A DNA stretch of 19,622 bases from Halobacteriovoraceae bacterium (GTDB lineage Bacteria; Bdellovibrionota; Bacteriovoracia; Bacteriovoracales; Bacteriovoracaceae): positions 1-19,622 of the forward strand of contig JABJPQ010000089.1 in NCBI GenBank assembly GCA_018663815.1, given 5' to 3'. A program made the position numbers and the translations under genes. The notes beneath the pieces were generated by a model, which did not search any database, was not told the origin of the DNA, and was given only the letters and a program-made list of their open reading frames with translations. Below, piece by piece: positions 15,193 to 19,622 of the stretch (its first letter is position 1; the number at the start of each line of letters is the position of its first letter).

Positions 15193-15997
15193 ATGACACC
15201 TTTAAAGCGTAAAATCTATGAGATAATTTTTGAAGCAGATACTTTTTGGGGGAAAACATTTGATGTTGCTCTCATTATCTCTGTCATACTAAGTGTATTA
15301 GCAGTTATGCTTGAGAGTGTTGAGCATCTAAACCAAGATTACTCCCGGCTCTTTTTAATCACGGAATGGTTTTTCACTATTTTGTTCACTATTGAACTAA
15401 GCCTTAGACTCTATTGTATCAATAAAAAGAGCAGTTATTTATTTAGCTTTTATGGGCTCATTGATGTTTTATCTGTTATACCCATGTATCTAACATGGTT
15501 TTTTCCTGGTTTGCAAAGCTTAGGAGTGTTACGTGCTTTTAGAATTTTACGAGTTTTTAGAATCTTAAAACTCAACCGTTATATTAGTGCCGGAAATAGC
15601 CTGTCAATGGCCCTTGTTCAAAGCAAAGCTAAGATCATTGTTTTTTTAGGGTTTATTATAACCATCGTTCTTATCATGGGTAGTATCATGTATCTTATTG
15701 AGGGAAGAGAAAACGGGTTTACTAGTATCCCAAAATCGATTTATTGGGCCATTGTAACAGTTACAACAGTTGGATATGGAGATATTGTTCCTCAAACAAT
15801 TATTGGAAAAATTATCTCATCACTTCTTGATTGTTGGTTATGGAATTATAGCCGTTCCTACTGGCTTAGTATCGGCACAAATAGTTCAACAAAATTTAGA
15901 AGAAAAACAAAGAAAGAAAATTTGCCATAAGTGCGATAAAAATACTTATAACCACGAAGCCGTTTATTGCTGCCACTGTGGTAGAGAGTTTAACTAA
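15193..15997 (+). pseudogene. Voltage-gated K+ channel, frameshifted before the last membrane helix
   Basis: Residues 1-212 are a six-helix voltage-gated potassium channel: an N-terminus ending EIIFEADT, S1 to S3, an arginine-rich S4 (RAFRILRVFRILKLNR, 114-129) and the pore with selectivity filter TVGYGD (192-197). At about 15829 the frame changes. The first frame runs on as nonsense to 15930, while the +1 frame continues the real protein: IVGYGIIAVPTGLVSAQIV (S6), a helical tail and a zinc-ribbon-like end CHKC...YCCHCGREF, stopping at 15997. Relatives read SLxMIxGYGIIAVPTG, so a residue is missing, consistent with loss of two bases. It is either a recent pseudogene or a sequence error. The ABC ATPase begins 9 bases downstream. 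No Shine-Dalgarno; CATAAT ends 6 bases before the ATG. Confidence 0.85.
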
Positions 15998-16006
15998 GGG
16001 CTATCG

Positions 16007-16762
16007 ATGACACCAGTGCTAGAAATGAAAAATGCTTCGATCAGCCTCAATAAAAAGCTTATTATCGACAATATGAATCTAAAAATACAAGAACATGAAT
16101 CCGTCGTATTCATTGGACCAAGTGGTGGTGGTAAAACGATTTTATTAAAACTACTGGCAGGGATTTATTCTCCAACGGCTGGCGATGTTTTTATTAACGG
16201 AGAAAATTGGCATGATATAACAGGTGAGCACAAACATGATTTAGCCAAAAAACTAGGTATGCTTTTTCAACAAGGAGCTTTATTTGACCCCCTAACAGTC
16301 ATTGAAAACGTAGCTTTTCCAATTCGTGAGCATTACAATTTGCCTGAAGAAGAAGTCCTAGCTAAGAGCCAAGATTTATTAGAAAAAGTAAACCTGCTGG
16401 ACTCTAAAAATAAACTTCCTGTACAACTAAGTGGTGGTATGCAAAGACGGTTAGGAATTGCGAGGGCCTTAGCGCTGAATCCACAAATTATCTTTTATGA
16501 TGATCCCGTGGCCGGACAAGACCCCATGCAAAGTGACCAAATGCTTCGCCTCATATCAAACTTTAAAGAAAAAAATAAATCAACCCTACTCATGGTTACT
16601 AGTAATATGAAAGTGGCCTACCGTATGGCCGATAGAATTTTTATGATTATTGATCATGAACTTATTGATGCTGGCACACCAAAACAAATTCTAGAACACC
16701 CTGATCCTCGTATTCAACAATTCATCCACGGTAGTTTAGATGGTCCAATAAAATCACTCTAG
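16007..16762 (+). CDS. MlaF-like ABC transporter ATPase with altered catalytic residues
   Basis: This 251-residue ATPase resembles MlaF, the ATP-binding subunit of the Mla/Mce-type phospholipid transporter at the inner membrane. Walker A is GPSGGGKT (37-44), the Q-loop region is LFQQGALFDPLTVIENVAFP (86-105, characteristic of MlaF), and the signature is LSGGMQRR (141-148). The C-terminal QQFIHGSLDGPIKS also fits MlaF. Three catalytic spots differ from the usual: Walker B is FYDDP (D166 in place of the catalytic Glu), the D-loop is AGQD rather than AGLD, and the H-loop is VTSN (S199 in place of His). Hydrolysis may be slow or absent. No MlaE, MlaD or MlaC gene is nearby. AAGGG precedes the ATG; coupling with the upstream channel gene is likely. 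Confidence 0.88.
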   Translation: MTPVLEMKNASISLNKKLIIDNMNLKIQEHESVVFIGPSGGGKTILLKLLAGIYSPTAGDVFINGENWHDITGEHKHDLAKKLGMLFQQGALFDPLTVIENVAFPIREHYNLPEEEVLAKSQDLLEKVNLLDSKNKLPVQLSGGMQRRLGIARALALNPQIIFYDDPVAGQDPMQSDQMLRLISNFKEKNKSTLLMVTSNMKVAYRMADRIFMIIDHELIDAGTPKQILEHPDPRIQQFIHGSLDGPIKSL

Positions 16763-16778
16763 GAATTTAAACTAAAAC

Positions 16779-16807
16779 TTGCATCATTTTTTATTTCACT
16801 ATAAAAT
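16779..16807 (+). promoter_or_regulatory. Candidate promoter of the receiver-domain gene
   Basis: TTGCAT (16779-16784), a 17-base spacer and TAAAAT (16802-16807) resemble a sigma-70 promoter. Only 5 bases separate the -10 from the ATG at 16813, so a transcript from here would be leaderless or nearly so. No Shine-Dalgarno sequence is present. Confidence 0.4.
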
Positions 16808-16812
16808 CAAGT

Positions 16813-17196
16813 ATGGATGAAATTAACGTACTAATACTTGATCAAAACAAGCTTGTTCAAACCGGTCTCAAGAACCTAATCAATCAAAACTTTAAAGCCA
16901 GTATTACTTGCCTTGATGATGCTGAAGAAGCAATCGAAGTTTGTAAAGGACGAGTCTTTACCATAATGATTGTAGATCCAATGTGTCCCGATAGTTTTGA
17001 TGGAGAAGAGTTTATACGTGCTCAAAGACAGTTTTATAGTATCAACAAAGATACACCTATAATTGTTTTTACTGAGGATATTGAGTTTGTAACCAGAATA
17101 ACTGACGAATTTAGTCTTCATCCAGAAACAAAAATTGGACCAATTACAAAAATTCTTAATCCAATTAATATGGCGCTTAGTAAACTAAGCGCATAA
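16813..17196 (+). CDS. Stand-alone response-regulator receiver domain protein
   Basis: This 127-residue protein is a receiver-like domain with no output domain. The pattern is present: an acidic residue after the first strand (LILD10), the phosphoacceptor D55 in IMIVDPMCPD, T87 in IIVFTED and K113 in ITKILNP. The usual second acidic residue beside D10 is Gln (D10-Q11), which may weaken magnesium binding. It probably relays phosphate or acts as a CheY-like signal in the cytoplasm; no histidine kinase is adjacent. It is separated by 50 bases from the ATPase gene and has its own candidate promoter. Its last codons form a hairpin shared with the convergent porin gene. Confidence 0.78.
   Translation: MDEINVLILDQNKLVQTGLKNLINQNFKASITCLDDAEEAIEVCKGRVFTIMIVDPMCPDSFDGEEFIRAQRQFYSINKDTPIIVFTEDIEFVTRITDEFSLHPETKIGPITKILNPINMALSKLSA
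17173..17192. terminator. Shared hairpin between convergent genes, inside coding sequence
   Basis: GCGCTTAG (17173-17180) and CTAAGCGC (17185-17192) form a perfect 8-bp stem with a TAAA loop. It lies within the last codons of the receiver gene and just past the stop of the opposing porin gene, only 5 bases separating the two genes. It may act as a bidirectional transcription end, though neither side has a T-run. Confidence 0.45.
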
Positions 17197-17201
17197 TCTA
17201 A

Positions 17202-18650
17202 CTAAAATGCTACTGCAAATCTTACGGTAGAAACAGAACCCTTATTTCCTGTTCCACAAGTTGCGCCTGAACAATCAGTAGTGTCATAATCTTCTGAAAT
17301 ATAATGTTCAAAACCAATAGATGAGCTCTCATTAATCAATGTATTAAATCCAATTAAAGTTCTTTTCTTTTGTAATTCCATTAAAACTGCCTCATCTGAA
17401 GTTTGTATTCCGATACTAAAAGAAGTTTCGTATTTAAAAGATGCTGTATAGGACAGCTCAAACTGCATCGTATTTGGAGTCGCACCTTTTGCATCATAAA
17501 TGAGATCAGCTGAGTCAAATTTTTCACTGGCCGAAATACTTTCAAAGACAAAAGAAAATTCACGGTATCGGCCTACTAAATTTATGGCTGTAGCAGGAAT
17601 TTTTTTAGCGACAATATAGGTTACATTGTCAGTTAGTTTTGATTTAATTGTATCAGTATCTGTGAAATTATTAATATAATTTACAGAAGCTTGAATGGCC
17701 CAATCATCGTGTTCAAAAACGTAACCAAGTTCCATTCCCGCATCATCAATTCTGTCATCTTCATCACTTTCTTTGGCGTCACCTTTAAAAGCATAAATTG
17801 AAGTAAAGACTCCCTTCCACTCAAGTCCAAACAAAACAACGTTTCTATTTGTTTCAGCTAACTCAAGCCCAATTGGGTCTGAAAAAAAACTTGTTTCATA
17901 GCGACCAAAAGGAACAGTCATTTTCCCTACTCGAAGGTTATATTTATATTTTTCATCTTGCCCATAAGAAATAAACGCCTCTGTTGCTTCAAATTGAGAA
18001 TTATCATCCATTTCTAATAAGATATTGGCTGAGACTTGTTCATTAATACTAATTTCAGTCGCAAGCTCTAAAGTGGCAATATCAATGCTATCAGTAACTG
18101 TCTCCGTAAAGTCTTTTGTTTGAGTAATATCAACTTCAATCAAACCTTCAATAGAAATCTTTTTTCCTATATCTTCTTCTAAACGCTTTTGATTACTAAT
18201 TTTTGTGTTTAAAATAGTAAATTTTTTGGATTTTAATGATGTGACTGATTTCGTTAATTGATCAACCTGCCCCTTAACCATTGTCTTATCCAGCCCTGCA
18301 CTGATTGCCTTATTAAGGGCATTTAATTGTTTTTGATTGTTAGCAATATCTTTTTCAATTTGACTAAGTTCCATTGATTGTTCAGGTGATAGTTTGTTCT
18401 TATCATTTTTAATCGTTTTTTTATTTGCTGCTTGAATCTGGCTAGTTAATCTTTTTAAACTTTTAATTTGGATTTTTAAATCTACTATCTCTTTATCATA
18501 GTTTTTTCCAGCAGAACTACTGGGCTTAAGTTTTAATGATTTTTCTAACTTGGATATTCTATCATTTTGTTCTAGATCAAGCTTTGGTTGGGCTAAGCTT
18601 GTAATGGAATAAAAAAGACTAGCAACAATTAATATTGATTTAAAATTCAT
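17202..18650 (-). CDS. LbtU-like outer-membrane porin with N-terminal coiled coil
   Basis: This 482-residue protein has a signal peptide (MNFKSILIVASLFYSITSLA, cleavage near 20) and a long Lys/Gln-rich helical region (about 25-165) predicted to form coiled coil in the periplasm. A beta-barrel follows (about 170-482), ending in Phe (RFAVAF) as outer-membrane proteins do. The barrel resembles the LbtU siderophore-porin family: IEGLIEVDI at its start, IDIATLELATEISI, a FISYG strand, the motif GKMTVPFGRYETSFFSDPIG and AETNRNVVLFGLEWKG...SIYAFKGD. LbtU imports legiobactin in Legionella; the substrate here is unknown, since family members are used for varied ligands. The ATG has an AGGA-type site. 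AT-rich upstream sequence contains a perfect TATAAT on the coding strand. Confidence 0.85.
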   Translation of the reverse strand: MNFKSILIVASLFYSITSLAQPKLDLEQNDRISKLEKSLKLKPSSSAGKNYDKEIVDLKIQIKSLKRLTSQIQAANKKTIKNDKNKLSPEQSMELSQIEKDIANNQKQLNALNKAISAGLDKTMVKGQVDQLTKSVTSLKSKKFTILNTKISNQKRLEEDIGKKISIEGLIEVDITQTKDFTETVTDSIDIATLELATEISINEQVSANILLEMDDNSQFEATEAFISYGQDEKYKYNLRVGKMTVPFGRYETSFFSDPIGLELAETNRNVVLFGLEWKGVFTSIYAFKGDAKESDEDDRIDDAGMELGYVFEHDDWAIQASVNYINNFTDTDTIKSKLTDNVTYIVAKKIPATAINLVGRYREFSFVFESISASEKFDSADLIYDAKGATPNTMQFELSYTASFKYETSFSIGIQTSDEAVLMELQKKRTLIGFNTLINESSSIGFEHYISEDYDTTDCSGATCGTGNKGSVSTVRFAVAF

Positions 18651-18762
18651 AACAGTCCTACAAATGTTTAAGTTTTTAAATTTATAGAATTATAATAATG
18701 AATTTCATACAAATTACCAATCAATAATCAAATTTTAATGTTAGAGATAAACACTATACTAA

Positions 18763-19622
18763 TTAGCACTCTTCAAAACGTGGATCATCTTCAGCAGGAA
18801 TATCTAGGTCGCCACCGATGACTTCATTTTTACTTGAAATATTAGATATACTTGATGTGCTTGGTGCATTTGGAGTAACTGACGGTTTAGCCATTACTGG
18901 CTCTAAATCAAGTACATTATCTTTTATATCATGATTTGTTAAGTTACTAACATTTTGTTGCTCAAATTGGCGAATTTCTTTAGAGCTATCGATTAACTGA
19001 GTAAGCCCTACAATAACATCTTTTACACTTTCTGTTTGGCCATTAATAGTCTTCGACATACTCAAAGTTTCATTTGAAATGGTGGTACTTTCATTAGTTG
19101 AACGATCAAGTTCACCAATTGCTGCGTTAACTTCATTTACAGCAATAGACTGCTCACTTGATGAGGCTGCAATTTCTTTCACTTTATCATTAACAAGATT
19201 TACATTTTTCATAATTTCATCAAGTGCTTCATCACACTCATGCGCTGTTTCTATTCCTCGATCAACTTTTTGTTTACCTTCCTCGACAAGTGTCGCAATT
19301 TTTCCTTTGGTTGATTCAACAGTATTAGTTACTTCTTTGATTGAATTTTCTAACATTTCCGATATTTCTAAGGCCGCTTTACCAGACATCGCTGCGAGAT
19401 TACCAACTTCCTCAGCAACAACCGCAAAGCCTTTTCCATGTTCCCCAGCTCTTGCAGCTTCAACACTTGCATTAAATGAGAGAAGCTTCGTCTGAAAAAC
19501 AATATCATTTATCACTTTTGTTTTTTCACCAATTTGTGCAATGACATTAACAATTAAAGAAATTTCTTCATTACTTTTTTGGATTTCTTCCATAATAACA
19601 TTATTACTTTTTGCAATTTGTC
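18763..19622 (-). CDS. Methyl-accepting chemotaxis protein, C-terminal part
   Basis: The frame is open from the right edge of the window, so the sensor and membrane part is not visible; about 286 residues are seen. The conserved hairpin tip that contacts CheA and CheW is present: DIVFQTKLLSFNASVEAARA followed by GEHGKGFAVVAEEV. Heptad-repeat helices lie on both sides (for example ASSSEQSIAVNEVNAAIGEL after the tip). An ATG at 19593 is internal and not the start. The C-terminus has a low-complexity Ser/Asn/Pro linker and ends DIPAEDDPRFEEC, a short aromatic/acidic tail that could be a tether for adaptation enzymes, though it is not the classic NWETF pentapeptide. It would signal in a polar receptor array controlling motility. 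Confidence 0.93.
   Translation of the reverse strand, partial: QIAKSNNVIMEEIQKSNEEISLIVNVIAQIGEKTKVINDIVFQTKLLSFNASVEAARAGEHGKGFAVVAEEVGNLAAMSGKAALEISEMLENSIKEVTNTVESTKGKIATLVEEGKQKVDRGIETAHECDEALDEIMKNVNLVNDKVKEIAASSSEQSIAVNEVNAAIGELDRSTNESTTISNETLSMSKTINGQTESVKDVIVGLTQLIDSSKEIRQFEQQNVSNLTNHDIKDNVLDLEPVMAKPSVTPNAPSTSSISNISSKNEVIGGDLDIPAEDDPRFEEC

Noticed and set aside
15815..15845. Programmed +1 frameshift in the K+ channel gene (CTTCTTG before the shift)
   Set aside because: There is no stop codon at the shift, no upstream Shine-Dalgarno stimulator as in prfB, and relatives need an extra residue at this point. A deletion or sequence error explains it better.
16813..17196. Receiver and ATPase read as a two-component-regulated transporter
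   Set aside because: There is a 50-base gap with its own promoter-like sequence, no kinase and no permease, so a functional link is not supported.

Overview
The window is AT-rich bacterial chromosome, coding on both strands with short intergenic gaps. The gene set (a FolE2/DUF2797 pair, an LbtU-type porin, a bacterial SWIB protein, methyl-accepting chemotaxis protein tips, lysine- and asparagine-rich proteins) resembles a Bdellovibrionota/Bacteriovoracales-type Gram-negative bacterium. That placement is an inference from gene content and style, not from a marker gene. Lipoprotein, outer-membrane porin and periplasmic genes confirm a two-membrane envelope. No rRNA, tRNA or CRISPR array is seen.

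Left block (3-3856, + strand): a compact operon runs folE2 (5' end outside the window), a DUF2797 protein, a membrane-anchored B-box-like protein, cysS and a low-molecular-weight tyrosine phosphatase. Adjacent genes overlap or abut. It joins folate/queuosine precursor synthesis, cysteine charging and phosphatase signalling. A large EEP-type nuclease/phosphatase lipoprotein (- strand) converges on it.

Mobile block (about 5681-7004): one complete insertion sequence of the ISNCY (ISDol1-like) type, with an apparently intact DDE transposase and two 23-bp repeats at each end. It sits between the EEP lipoprotein and a DUF938 methyltransferase.

Middle block (7079-10909): the DUF938 methyltransferase is divergent from yajQ. 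A DEAD-box RNA helicase follows, whose C-terminal 210 residues read as a complete Jag/KhpB module (Jag_N, KH, R3H). This is the most unusual gene in the window. A small SWIB-domain protein is divergent from it.

Accessory block (10967-15158): a decayed SAM methyltransferase (frameshift plus stop), a perfectly adjacent 23-bp tandem repeat, a small Cys-rich secreted protein with a good promoter and terminator, a Spy-like periplasmic protein, a TARG1/ALC1-like macrodomain protein, a DASS (SLC13) anion symporter and a HIT protein.

Right block (15193-19622): a voltage-gated K+ channel gene broken by a frameshift, an MlaF-like ABC ATPase with altered catalytic residues, a stand-alone receiver domain, an LbtU-like outer-membrane porin and the C-terminal part of a methyl-accepting chemotaxis protein. 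Several genes lacking a Shine-Dalgarno sequence have a -10-like hexamer only 5-7 bases before the start codon, which may indicate leaderless transcripts.
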